A DNA stretch of 64,000 nucleotides from Synechococcales cyanobacterium GL140_1_metabinner_5_sub (lineage in GTDB: Bacteria; Cyanobacteriota; Cyanobacteriia; Cyanobacteriales; Chamaesiphonaceae): NCBI GenBank assembly GCA_025359065.1, contig JANYHM010000013.1, positions 62,001 through 126,000 of the forward strand, read 5' to 3'. Made by a program: the position numbers and the translations under genes. The notes beneath the pieces were generated by a model. The model ran no database searches. It worked only from the letters and a program-made list of their open reading frames with translations, and was not told the DNA's origin. Shown here in pieces: positions 1 to 8,633 of this stretch; within the stretch, counting starts at the first letter, position 1, and every line of letters begins with the position of its first letter.

Positions 1-522
1 AATGATCAAGAGCTATACGAAAAGGTTTTAACTTTAAGCAATCATGGCCGTGCCAAAGGTCAAACCAAACAATTTTGGCCAGATGCGATTGGTTTTAAAT
101 ATAAAATATCCAATGTGCAAGCAGCGATCGGCTGTGCCCAAGTAGAGCGCATTGAAGAGTTAATTGCCGGTAAGCGCCGGATTTTTGAGTTTTATCGAGA
201 GAAATTGCAGCAGCTCCCAATCACCATGAATCCCGAACCTCTTGGTACTCAGAATGGATATTGGATGCCGACAATGATGGTGGAGCCATCTGTAGTATTC
301 GATCGAGAAGCATTACTCCGCACCCTCAAAGAAAATGATATTGATGGGCGAGTTTTCTTTTGGCCGTTGTCGATGCTGCCCATGTTTACAGAAAAAAGTG
401 CGAATACAGTCAGCTATAGCCTCTATTCCCAAGGCGTGAATTTGCCATCTTTCCATGAGATAGAATACACCCAGCTAGCAACCATAGCCGATATTATCAT
501 CGGTTTCTTTGAGAAAGGATAG
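1..522 (+). CDS. DegT/DnrJ/EryC1/StrS-family sugar aminotransferase, C-terminal part
   Basis: The reading frame is open from base 1, so the gene begins outside the window; about 173 residues are visible. The family makes amino sugars by PLP-dependent transamination of nucleotide-linked keto sugars. Seen: an SNHGR segment near the left edge, followed by GFKYKISNVQAAIGCAQ, which is the conserved post-lysine block of DegT proteins, then the usual C-terminal small domain. The PLP lysine itself lies upstream of the window. It ends 4 bases before the dioxygenase gene, so it is probably the upstream member of the same operon. The substrate cannot be told from this part. Confidence 0.9.
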   Translation, partial: NDQELYEKVLTLSNHGRAKGQTKQFWPDAIGFKYKISNVQAAIGCAQVERIEELIAGKRRIFEFYREKLQQLPITMNPEPLGTQNGYWMPTMMVEPSVVFDREALLRTLKENDIDGRVFFWPLSMLPMFTEKSANTVSYSLYSQGVNLPSFHEIEYTQLATIADIIIGFFEKG

Positions 523-526
523 AATA

Positions 527-1375
527 ATGGGCAATATTCTTACAGCACAGCAGCAATCGGAGTTCCAACAAAATGGCTTTTTGGTGATCCGGGGTTTTTA
601 CAATCTACCCGAGCAAATTTTGCCGGTTCAGCAGGCTGTTTACGACCTGATTGGGAAGGTGATGGAGCGTCATGGAGTAACTGATCAACGGCAGGTTTTT
701 GATTCTCAGGATTTTGACTTGGGCTATCAGATACTGGCTGCAATCGATCGCGCTTTTGGTAGCGAGGTCTATGATGCAGTTAAGCATATTCCTAGCTTTC
801 TGCGAATTGTGGCCGATCCTCGTCATGAAGCAATCTTTCGAGAGGTCTATCCCAATTCTCTACCGGGTTCTGCGGTTGGCAGTTCTGGGATTCGGATTGA
901 CAATCCCCACGAGCAGAAGTTTTTGGCTCCTTGGCATCAAGAATATCCTGCGCAACTGCGCAGCCCTGAAGGACTGGTCTTTTGGAGTCCGCTAGTGCCA
1001 GTAACGCCAGATATTGGTCCCCTAAAATTTTATGTCGGTTCCCATCGGGAAGGTTTGATTCCTGTCTTTACCGCCGATCCGAAAAATCCTGATAAATCTG
1101 GAGCCTATTCCTTGATTTTGAATAATGAGGTAGAGTTGGCTAATCGATACCCCTTACTTAATCCTCTGACAAAGCCGGGGGATTTGGTGCTGCTAAATTA
1201 CCAGGTAGTGCATTCTTCGAGTCCAAATATGGGTGATCGCTCTCTTTGGTCAATGCAAATGCGCTATTTTAATTTTGCGGAACCGATCGGGATGCAGTAT
1301 GGTTGGAAAGGCTCTTACGCCGCTGGAATCGATTTCCGCACGATTCACCCAGAACTTTGCGCCGATCTCGATTGA
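527..1375 (+). CDS. Phytanoyl-CoA dioxygenase (PhyH)-family protein
   Basis: A 282-residue protein of the Fe(II)/2-oxoglutarate oxygenase superfamily. ATG at 527 is chosen over an upstream in-frame codon because GAGAAAGGA stands just before it. Visible metal ligands are His137-x-Glu139 (WHQEYP) and a distal His229 in VHSSSPN, followed by conserved arginines near 238-246. The family usually has HxD; HxE is less common but can still bind iron. Such enzymes in sugar clusters hydroxylate or otherwise oxidise a sugar or small precursor; the substrate here is unknown. It sits between the aminotransferase and a C-methyltransferase, which suggests a shared modified-sugar pathway. Confidence 0.85.
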   Translation: MGNILTAQQQSEFQQNGFLVIRGFYNLPEQILPVQQAVYDLIGKVMERHGVTDQRQVFDSQDFDLGYQILAAIDRAFGSEVYDAVKHIPSFLRIVADPRHEAIFREVYPNSLPGSAVGSSGIRIDNPHEQKFLAPWHQEYPAQLRSPEGLVFWSPLVPVTPDIGPLKFYVGSHREGLIPVFTADPKNPDKSGAYSLILNNEVELANRYPLLNPLTKPGDLVLLNYQVVHSSSPNMGDRSLWSMQMRYFNFAEPIGMQYGWKGSYAAGIDFRTIHPELCADLD

Positions 1376-1388
1376 TCGGAAAATCACT

Positions 1389-2531
1389 ATGAACTGCAAT
1401 GTTTGCGCTAATCTGCTAACGACAATCATTTACGATCCTCAGAACAAAATTTCCCTTACCTCTCTATGTCAACTCCAAGCTGGGAGTATTCGGATCTGTG
1501 CCTGCGAGACCTGCGGACATTTACAGACCAATGAAATGGCCGATTTGGAAAGTTACTACAGCAAATCCTACACTATTTTGCTAAATAGCGAAGAAGAGGA
1601 TCAGATCTACAAAGTTATCGATGGCAAACCTCTCTATCGTACTCAGCATCAAGTTGACACACTCTTACAGAAAGTGGTTAACAAGGGGCTACGTATTTTG
1701 GACTATGGCTGTGCTAAGTCCTCGACCATGAAACAGCTCAGTCGTCACGATCTTGATACTCAGATCTATCTCTTTGATGTCAGCGATATGTACGTGGAGT
1801 ACTGGAAATCTTTTTTACCCGCTTCTCAATGGGCAACCTATCAGATTCCGGCAGATTGGTTAAAAACATTTGATTTGGTGACATCCTTTTTTGCATTGGA
1901 ACATATTGCAGATTTAGAACTATGTCTCAATCAAGTCAAATCTTGCTTAAAGCCCAAAGGCACCTTCTATTTTATTGTGCCCAATACCTTTACCAATCCC
2001 AGCGATTTTATTGTGGCCGACCACGTTAACCATTTCACGGTGGCTTCGCTGCAATATCTGCTTCAGAAAAATGGCTTTATAGAAATATCCGTGGATGATC
2101 AAGCTCACTTTGGTGCCTTTGTCGTAAAAGCTCAGCTAGAGCCTAATTCAAATGCTACGGTACTACCTACTGAAGTTTCGCAAGCTTTGCAAGATGCCCA
2201 GCAGATGGCAGATTACTGGAGTAGTTTGAGTGTCAAAATCCGCACGTTTGAAACAGCTCATTCGGATCGCCCCGCTGCTATCTATGGTTCTGGTGTTTAT
2301 GGTTCTTTTATTCTGAGCAATTTACAAAATACTAACAATATTCGTTGTTTTATTGATCGCAGTCCTTTTCAGCAAGGTCAACAAGTCTTTGAGAAGCCAG
2401 TGATTGCGCCCAATGCGGTGACTGATGAAGTAGAAGTGATGTATGTCGGTTTAAATCCGCAAATTGCCCGAGGAGCGATCGCCGAAGTAGCTGCCTTTCA
2501 ATCTCTTAACTGCGAATATCTATTTTTATAG
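1389..2531 (+). CDS. SAM-dependent C-methyltransferase with zinc-binding N-terminus
   Basis: 380 residues starting at the ATG of 1389, which lies 13 bases after the dioxygenase stop; an in-frame extension upstream lies inside that gene and is rejected. Domain order: a four-cysteine zinc-binding segment (C3-x2-C6 and C39-x2-C42), a class I methyltransferase core with ILDYGCAKS near residue 105 in place of the usual glycine-rich loop, then a C-terminal Rossmann-like domain starting AIYGSGVYG. This three-part layout is that of deoxysugar C-methyltransferases of the NovU/TylCIII type and their relatives. It probably methylates a nucleotide sugar in this glycan cluster; the exact substrate is inferred, not shown. 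Confidence 0.85.
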   Translation: MNCNVCANLLTTIIYDPQNKISLTSLCQLQAGSIRICACETCGHLQTNEMADLESYYSKSYTILLNSEEEDQIYKVIDGKPLYRTQHQVDTLLQKVVNKGLRILDYGCAKSSTMKQLSRHDLDTQIYLFDVSDMYVEYWKSFLPASQWATYQIPADWLKTFDLVTSFFALEHIADLELCLNQVKSCLKPKGTFYFIVPNTFTNPSDFIVADHVNHFTVASLQYLLQKNGFIEISVDDQAHFGAFVVKAQLEPNSNATVLPTEVSQALQDAQQMADYWSSLSVKIRTFETAHSDRPAAIYGSGVYGSFILSNLQNTNNIRCFIDRSPFQQGQQVFEKPVIAPNAVTDEVEVMYVGLNPQIARGAIAEVAAFQSLNCEYLFL

Positions 2532-2533
2532 TT

Positions 2534-3058
2534 ATGCTAGAAAGCAAACGTCTGATTCTCAGAAGCTGGCAAGACCAAGACCTAGAGATGCTATTGCACC
2601 TGCGGAATGACGTGGAACTGCAATTGCAATTAATATCTCAGCCTCGCCCCCATTCTATTGACCGCCTGCGTCGCTGGCTGTCAGAAAAATCCAGCAGCGC
2701 TGACTTAATCTTTTTTATCATTGCTCAGAAAGAAAACAATGAATCGATCGGCTATCTGCAATATAACAACCTCAATTTACTGCACCGACATGGAGAACTC
2801 GGTATTTGTTTGGCGGCAGAGTATCAGGGACAAGGCTTGGCTAGCGAAGCAATGGCAATCTGCGAGGCATACCTGATGCAGACTTTTAATATTCGGAAAA
2901 TTAGTCTGAGTGTTTTAGAAGAAAATCAGAGAGCTATTCGTTCCTATCAGAAAAATGGTTTTGTACAGTGTGGCCTGTTACAACGACATGTTTTTTTGAA
3001 TGGCCGAGAACAGAATGTGGTGTTGATGGAAAAATTCATTGAGCTGGCGAAACCATGA
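2534..3058 (+). CDS. GNAT-family N-acetyltransferase
   Basis: 174 residues, RimJ/RimL-like. Seen: the N-terminal RLILRSWQDQDLEMLLHLRND segment typical of this subfamily, the acetyl-CoA binding loop GLASEAM near residue 100, and ENQRAIRSYQKNGF near the C-terminus. It begins 2 bases after the methyltransferase stop and overlaps the next gene by 4 bases (ATGA), so it is translationally coupled. In a cluster with an amino-sugar transaminase, acetylation of the amino sugar is the natural inference, but GNAT proteins are hard to assign from sequence alone. Confidence 0.85.
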   Translation: MLESKRLILRSWQDQDLEMLLHLRNDVELQLQLISQPRPHSIDRLRRWLSEKSSSADLIFFIIAQKENNESIGYLQYNNLNLLHRHGELGICLAAEYQGQGLASEAMAICEAYLMQTFNIRKISLSVLEENQRAIRSYQKNGFVQCGLLQRHVFLNGREQNVVLMEKFIELAKP

Positions 3059-3777
3059 AAATTGTTATTTCTCAATCCATGTTTTTTCCTTGGGTCGGAC
3101 TTCTAGAGCAGATCCGACTAGCTGATATTTATGTCTACTATGATGACGTACAGTTTTCTAAAGGGAGCTTTGTGAACCGGGTGCAAATTAAGACTGAGCG
3201 CGGTCAGCAGTGGCTCACTGTGCCGGTGATTCAGAAATTTGGACAGTCGATCGCCGATGTGGCGATCAACAATCGGCAAAACTGGCAAGAGCGGCATATT
3301 CAAATCCTTAGACGTGCTTACGATCAGGCAAATTTTCGGGATGAGATGCTAGCCTTAGTAACTGATCTCTACCAGCAAAACCACACCCATATCGGTGCTC
3401 TCAGCCGCGCTTCGCTGCAATCGATCGTGCAATATTTTGGCCTGGAAAAAGGCCGTCAATTTATAGATGTAGCAGCACTCAATATTGGAGGTAACAGCAG
3501 CCGACGGGTTTTAGATGTTGTCATGGCCTTACAAGGCACTCAATATATTACCGGGCACGGTGCCGCTAAATATTTAGACCATAGTTTATTTGAAGCAGCT
3601 CACATTGATGTGCAATATATGGAGTACCAGAAAAAACAATATGTCCAATTGCATGGTGAATTTACTCCTTTCGTCTCTTGCCTAGACCTGATCGCCAACT
3701 GTGGTCGAGCTGGCAGATCATATATATGTTCCGAAACCGTTCCCTGGCAAGATTTTTGCACATATTCTCTCGCCTGA
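3055..3777 (+). CDS. WbqC-like family protein
   Basis: 240 residues, full length for the family. The N-terminal block ISQSMFFPWVGLLEQIRLAD and the following YDDVQFSKGSFVNR are diagnostic of WbqC-like proteins, which occur in O-antigen and other surface-sugar clusters next to DegT aminotransferases. A biochemical role is not firmly established; association with amino-sugar modification is known from gene context. The start overlaps the stop of the acetyltransferase in ATGA, so both are read from one transcript. A 51-base gap and a drop in GC content follow. Confidence 0.88.
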   Translation: MKIVISQSMFFPWVGLLEQIRLADIYVYYDDVQFSKGSFVNRVQIKTERGQQWLTVPVIQKFGQSIADVAINNRQNWQERHIQILRRAYDQANFRDEMLALVTDLYQQNHTHIGALSRASLQSIVQYFGLEKGRQFIDVAALNIGGNSSRRVLDVVMALQGTQYITGHGAAKYLDHSLFEAAHIDVQYMEYQKKQYVQLHGEFTPFVSCLDLIANCGRAGRSYICSETVPWQDFCTYSLA

Positions 3778-3828
3778 GACCATGTGCAAACTGTTGTCCT
3801 CTCTATCTTATAATTAGCTACAATTCAT

Positions 3829-4866
3829 ATGAATAATAACAGTCCTACAATTACCACAATTATTTGCACTTATCGTAGGCCAAAAATGCTTCGTCGGGCT
3901 ATCGAAAGTGTTCTAAATCAAACATATCAAGACTTTCAAATTTGTATTTATGATAATAATTCCGGCGATGAAACTGCTGCTGTCGTAGCTGAGTTTGCCA
4001 AAGAAGATCCAAGGATTAAATACTATTGCCACTCCGAAAATATTGGATCTACAAAAAATTATTTATATGCAATGAATGAAGTGTCTACGCCAATATTTTC
4101 GTTTTTAGCTGATGATGATTTGATATTGCCTAACTTCTATAGTGTGGCCATGGCTGGTTTTGATAGGGAACCTCGTGCTCTTTACTCTGCAACTTCTTTT
4201 TTGTCTCTATCATTAGATGGCAAAAAAGTCTATAGTATTCTTTTTCCGTCCAAAGTCTGTTATCCACCAGATGGCTTGTTTGAATTTCTTGAGTCTCGCA
4301 CTCAGCCTCACTTACATGCAATATTAATGAAAAAAGAAATTTTGTCTGAATGTGCTGCATTTAACCCATATCTATGGGCTGACTTAGACTTTTTGTATAG
4401 AGTTGCAGCAGCACATCCTGTGGTGCTCAGCTCCGAAGAATGCTTCCTATCTATTGTTCATGATTTGGATAAAAACAGAAAAATTATAATTGATCACGCT
4501 TGGCTAGAACAAGAAACCATTGCAGCTAGTCTGAAACCACTACTGTCAGATGAATCATATCAGAGACTTGAAAATATATTCGATAAAAAAACTAGATCAG
4601 TCATTTATCTATTAGCAATAGAGTTGATCTATGCTAATGATTTAGAAGGTGCAAAGGTAGGCGCTGATAGATTGATTAGTAAATATGGAATGTATCGACA
4701 AGCTTTTACGCTGAAGACACTAGTATACATTTTTAGTGTATTTCCATTTATATTGAGTTTTTTGAGATCTGTACGGTACCTAAGACTTTTCCCTGCCAGT
4801 AAAGAGAAACATCCTATTTTAAGCTACTCACAATACATGAATATTTATCGAAACAAAAAATATTAA
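3829..4866 (+). CDS. Family 2 glycosyltransferase
   Basis: 345 residues with a GT-A fold N-terminus: ITTIICTYRRPKMLRRAIESV, then YDNNSGDET and the metal-binding ADDDL near residue 90. It transfers a sugar from a nucleotide donor to a growing surface glycan. A hydrophobic stretch near residues 295-315 (YIFSVFPFILSFL) may attach it to the membrane. The coding sequence is visibly richer in A and T than the genes on either side of the cluster, hinting at separate acquisition. The acceptor and linkage are unknown. Confidence 0.88.
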   Translation: MNNNSPTITTIICTYRRPKMLRRAIESVLNQTYQDFQICIYDNNSGDETAAVVAEFAKEDPRIKYYCHSENIGSTKNYLYAMNEVSTPIFSFLADDDLILPNFYSVAMAGFDREPRALYSATSFLSLSLDGKKVYSILFPSKVCYPPDGLFEFLESRTQPHLHAILMKKEILSECAAFNPYLWADLDFLYRVAAAHPVVLSSEECFLSIVHDLDKNRKIIIDHAWLEQETIAASLKPLLSDESYQRLENIFDKKTRSVIYLLAIELIYANDLEGAKVGADRLISKYGMYRQAFTLKTLVYIFSVFPFILSFLRSVRYLRLFPASKEKHPILSYSQYMNIYRNKKY

Positions 4867-4873
4867 TTAAGAA

Positions 4874-5971
4874 ATGCCATTATTCTTAATATCTAAGCCA
4901 ACTAAATTCCATATCAAATCAAGACTATATATGAAAAAAGAAACAGATGTCATCCTTCCTAAGTTCGACAGTACCACTAAAATAATTATCTTTACTCATG
5001 GTGGAGGCAGATTTGGTAATCAAATGTTTTCATATGCTCATTTACTGGCATTTTCATTAGAACACAAAGATATCGATTTTATCAATATAGCTTGTTGGGA
5101 ATACTCAGATTTACTAACAGCAAAATGTACTAATTCTATATGCTCTAGATGCCTGGACAGAAAATGCTATTATTCTTGGTATCTTCTTCATCTGTTTTGC
5201 AAATACTTATCAATTAAGAATAATACCACATTGAAAAATATTATTATTCATCTTTTATATTTTTATGGCGGCAACTATTTTGCAAAATACTACCACGCAC
5301 AATCACTTTTAGTCAAAAAGCCCTGGATAAATGAAACGTTACTGGCTGCTAAAATTTTACCAAGCTTAGATCTAGCTGATCCTGAAAGTTTTAATCTAAT
5401 CAACCAAGCAAACATTACTTTCCTCTCTGGTTGGGAAATTTGTGATTGGAAACTTGTAGAAAAGCATCAAATAGAAATCAGGAATTCCTTGCAAATCAAT
5501 CACAAATACACAGAGATTAGTCTATCTTTCATCTCTAATTTACGCAAAGAATATAATTTAATCATTGGTATAATGATTCGGCAAGGAGATTATCAACAGT
5601 GGGAAGGTGGAAAATATTACTTTACTACACAGCAATATGTTGATAGGATCAATCAAATCAATGGCATATTGCAATACCAAGGAAAAATAGGCTTTGTAAT
5701 AGCTTCTGATACCAAGCAAGAATTAAGCGTTTTTAATAATCCAAATATTCATTGCACTACAGGGATAGCTGGAGGTCAAGGACATTACATAGAAAGTTTA
5801 GTACAGTTATCACTTTGTGATGCGGTAGTCTCTCCTCCCAGTAGTTTTTCTATGTGGGCAACATTTCTGGGTAATATTCCTTTTGTTTCCTTAAATACAT
5901 CTGAACAAATTATTACACAAGAACAGCTTATGCATAATAGCTGGCTTGATTTTATCAGTACAAAATGCTAA
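4874..5971 (+). CDS. GT11-type (alpha-1,2-fucosyltransferase-like) glycosyltransferase
   Basis: 365 residues. The GGGRFGNQMFSYA block (about residues 43-55) and the RQGDY segment (R236 to Y240, the R/HxGD donor-binding motif) match family 11 glycosyltransferases, which add fucose from GDP-fucose; the later FVIASD and SPPSSFSMWA blocks also fit. A second possible start is the ATG at 4931 (Met20), which would remove a weakly conserved leader. The gene is AT-rich, contains an unusual number of cysteines around residues 74-109, and overlaps the next small frame by 7 bases. Fucose as donor is inferred from the family only. Confidence 0.78.
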   Translation: MPLFLISKPTKFHIKSRLYMKKETDVILPKFDSTTKIIIFTHGGGRFGNQMFSYAHLLAFSLEHKDIDFINIACWEYSDLLTAKCTNSICSRCLDRKCYYSWYLLHLFCKYLSIKNNTTLKNIIIHLLYFYGGNYFAKYYHAQSLLVKKPWINETLLAAKILPSLDLADPESFNLINQANITFLSGWEICDWKLVEKHQIEIRNSLQINHKYTEISLSFISNLRKEYNLIIGIMIRQGDYQQWEGGKYYFTTQQYVDRINQINGILQYQGKIGFVIASDTKQELSVFNNPNIHCTTGIAGGQGHYIESLVQLSLCDAVVSPPSSFSMWATFLGNIPFVSLNTSEQIITQEQLMHNSWLDFISTKC

Positions 5972-6186
5972 TCTTGGAAAGATCAAAAGTCATATCATGG
6001 CGAAACAATCTGGGAATTGACATTAAAGTTTTGCATGAGCAGAAACCCCTCGATTGTTGTAAGAATCGTTTCTTGCTTCATCTTCCAGCAGGCAAGAAGT
6101 TTTTGGCATCTATCAGCCAAAAAACTTTTATTGATGCCAAAGAATTTCAATCTCATAATCCTTGGTTCTCATGGCTGAAAAGATGA
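5965..6186 (+). CDS. Hypothetical small protein, possibly a gene remnant
   Basis: A 73-residue open frame whose ATG overlaps the end of the GT11-like gene. I do not recognise it. It is moderately basic, has two adjacent cysteines (DCCKNR) and no clear signal peptide or membrane segment. Its position between two glycosyltransferases with only 55 bases to the next start favours a real or formerly real gene, perhaps the tail of a lost enzyme. No ribosome-binding site is obvious. Confidence 0.35.
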   Translation: MLILERSKVISWRNNLGIDIKVLHEQKPLDCCKNRFLLHLPAGKKFLASISQKTFIDAKEFQSHNPWFSWLKR

Positions 6187-6241
6187 CATGTATTTACTCT
6201 GCACATTTATAAATCACAACTATTTTTTAACTACTAAACCA

Positions 6242-7162
6242 ATGAAAACACCGGTAGCATTATTTATCTTCAATCGATCAGATACCACTATCAGAGTATT
6301 TGCAGCAATTCGCCAAGCCCAACCAGCAAAATTGTTCATAGTTGCTGATGGGCCACGACTTAATCAACCGACAGATCAAGAAAAATGTTCTGAAGTTAGA
6401 GCAATTATTGACCAGGTAGATTGGCCCTGCCAAGTCTATAAAAACTTCTCAGAAGTAAACCTGGGCTGTAAAAAACGAATGCTCACTGGTTTGAACTGGG
6501 TATTTGAGCAAGTTGAAGAAGCAATTGTTCTCGAAGATGACTGCTTGCCACATCCTAGCTTTTTTCGATTTTGTGAAGAGCTATTAGAAAAATATCGGCA
6601 TGATTCTAGAATTGGTATAATTTCTGGCCAAAATAGTTTGTTGGGCTATCAACGAAATGCTGATAGCTACTATTTTGCTCAGATTCCTTATATTTGGGGT
6701 TGGGCAACCTGGCGCAGCCGCTGGCAGCTATACGATTTTAAGATGAGTCATTGGCCGGAAGCCAGAGATGGAAAATGGTTGAAAGATATTTTCAAAGAAA
6801 ATGCTGTGGCCGAGTCGTGGCTTAGTACTTTCGATCATAATCATGCAGGCTTTTTTAATGCTTGGGATTATCAGCTAACGTTTACTTCATTAGTCAATAA
6901 TTGGTTGAATCCTACAGCTAATATTAATTTAGTAACCAACATCGGATTTGGAGAAGGAGCCACTAATACTAGTGAAACTGGCAGCATTTTTGCAGATTTA
7001 GCAGCACAAGAAATATCCTTTCCATTGCAACACCCAAAATTCATGGTACCTGATCGCACCTCCGAACTACGAGTTTTTAGAAAGAAATTCTATGTGCCCA
7101 TTACTCTTAAGCTCGACCGAGCAATTCGCCGCTACTGGAAAAAAAGATTTAACAATCTTTAG
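6242..7162 (+). CDS. Glycosyltransferase, HlpA-like (GT-A fold)
   Basis: 306 residues from the ATG at 6242; a longer in-frame reading from 6188 adds a poorly conserved leader. The N-terminus KTPVALFIFNRSDTTIRVFA, VADGPR, the EEAIVLEDDCLPHP block with the EDD metal site, and IWGWATWRSRW are characteristic of a glycosyltransferase group often labelled hemolytic protein HlpA. It probably adds one residue of the glycan encoded by this cluster. It is followed after 8 bases by a family 4 glycosyltransferase. GC content returns toward the genome level here. Confidence 0.82.
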   Translation: MKTPVALFIFNRSDTTIRVFAAIRQAQPAKLFIVADGPRLNQPTDQEKCSEVRAIIDQVDWPCQVYKNFSEVNLGCKKRMLTGLNWVFEQVEEAIVLEDDCLPHPSFFRFCEELLEKYRHDSRIGIISGQNSLLGYQRNADSYYFAQIPYIWGWATWRSRWQLYDFKMSHWPEARDGKWLKDIFKENAVAESWLSTFDHNHAGFFNAWDYQLTFTSLVNNWLNPTANINLVTNIGFGEGATNTSETGSIFADLAAQEISFPLQHPKFMVPDRTSELRVFRKKFYVPITLKLDRAIRRYWKKRFNNL

Positions 7163-7170
7163 CCCTCAAT

Positions 7171-8418
7171 ATGTTTATTAAACCATTAATTCTCAATACC
7201 TATGATCGAGTGGGCGGTGCGTCAATTGCGGCTTATCGTCTACATTGTGGCTTACGACAAGCCAATGTAGATTCCAAAATGATGGTGGGCTACAAGTTTA
7301 CTAACGATGATACCGTAATTAAATCTAGCCAGAATTTAGGAGATCAAGCCCTAAATTTTTTCAGGCCAGCATTAGATTCTTTTCCTCTGACCCCTTACCC
7401 ACAACGGCAAAACAATACCTTTTCTTTTCAATGGTTTCCCGATGGTTTAGAACATAAAATTGCGCTTTTAGCACCAGATATTATTAATTTGCATTGGGTT
7501 GGGTCAGGTTTTGTGCAAATTGAAACCATCGCTAAATTTCGTCAGCCAGTGTGCTGGACTTTGCATGATATGTGGGCTTTTACCGGCGGCTGCCACTATA
7601 GCGATGGCTGCGATCGCTTTACCCAGAATTGTGGAGCCTGCCCAATTCTATGCAGTAACCAAGCTTCAGATATTACTAAGCAAGTATGGCAAAGAAAAAT
7701 GACTGCTTGGGCAAAGGCCAACTTGCAGATTATTACCCCCAGTCGGTGGCTCGCCGATATTGCCCGGAGTAGCAGCCTGCTTCATAATTCATCTATCAGG
7801 GTGATTCCCAATGGTGTTGATACCGAAACTTATCGATCGATCTCGCCCGAATCGACTCGTGTACAGCTCAAACTACCAATAGATAAAAAACTAATTCTTT
7901 TTGGTTCACTAAATGCCACTAGTGATACCCGAAAAGGCTTTGATCTGCTGATTGCAGCATTGGCATTATTAGATGACATTACCAAAGAACAAGTTGAACT
8001 GGTGATTTTTGGTGCCGATCAAAAACGAAATTCTCCAAATTTTGGTATGAAAACCCATTATTTAGGTGAACTAAAAACTGATCAAAGCCTAGCTTTAGCC
8101 TATGGAGCAGCAGATGTGTTTGTATTGCCATCGCGTCAAGACAACTTGCCGAATACTTTGTTAGAAGCTCTGGCCTGCGGCACCCCTTGCGTGTCTTTTG
8201 GCATCGGCGGCATTCCAGAAGCGATCAATCATCAAGTCAACGGCTATGTAGCACAAGCTTTTGATCCTCAAGATTTAGCAACTGGTATTAGTTGGGTCTT
8301 AAATCAAGCTTTGCCGCTCAATCTCCGTCAAAAGGCTCGACAAAAAGCCGAACAAGAATATTCCTTAACAGTGCAAGCCAATAGATATCGATCGCTATAT
8401 GAGTCTTTGTTAATTTAG
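7171..8418 (+). CDS. Family 4 glycosyltransferase
   Basis: 415 residues with a GT-B fold. N-terminal acceptor domain starts NTYDRVGGASIAAYRL; C-terminal donor domain has the LPSRQDNLPNTLLEALACG block with the two glutamates of the EX7E-type motif and GIGGIPEAI. A cysteine-rich loop (CHYSDGCDRF... CGACP, about residues 140-160) is typical of cyanobacterial homologues that begin with a WTLHDMWAFTGGCHY block. It is the last gene of the surface-glycan cluster; a 215-base gap without any recognised gene follows before prfB. Sugar specificity is not evident. Confidence 0.9.
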   Translation: MFIKPLILNTYDRVGGASIAAYRLHCGLRQANVDSKMMVGYKFTNDDTVIKSSQNLGDQALNFFRPALDSFPLTPYPQRQNNTFSFQWFPDGLEHKIALLAPDIINLHWVGSGFVQIETIAKFRQPVCWTLHDMWAFTGGCHYSDGCDRFTQNCGACPILCSNQASDITKQVWQRKMTAWAKANLQIITPSRWLADIARSSSLLHNSSIRVIPNGVDTETYRSISPESTRVQLKLPIDKKLILFGSLNATSDTRKGFDLLIAALALLDDITKEQVELVIFGADQKRNSPNFGMKTHYLGELKTDQSLALAYGAADVFVLPSRQDNLPNTLLEALACGTPCVSFGIGGIPEAINHQVNGYVAQAFDPQDLATGISWVLNQALPLNLRQKARQKAEQEYSLTVQANRYRSLYESLLI

Positions 8419-8633
8419 TTGGCAATGGGTCATTTATCAACGATCTGAGTTTTATTGATCTCAATTATTATTTTTGCTGTTATCGAAATCAAAGTACAAT
8501 AGTGTAGCAAACATTACTACAGAAATTATATGTTAAATTTACGTGGTAAAAAAGTATGTTTAGTAATCAGCATTAATATTGCTCTCTTTGAGAGGTAGAA
8601 TCTGATTAAGGACGTAAATTAGTTATTAAACCC

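Noticed and set aside
8419-8633. Possible RNA gene between the glycosyltransferase and prfB
   Set aside because: No tRNA-like cloverleaf, riboswitch core or terminator was found; only AT-rich sequence and one short hairpin.
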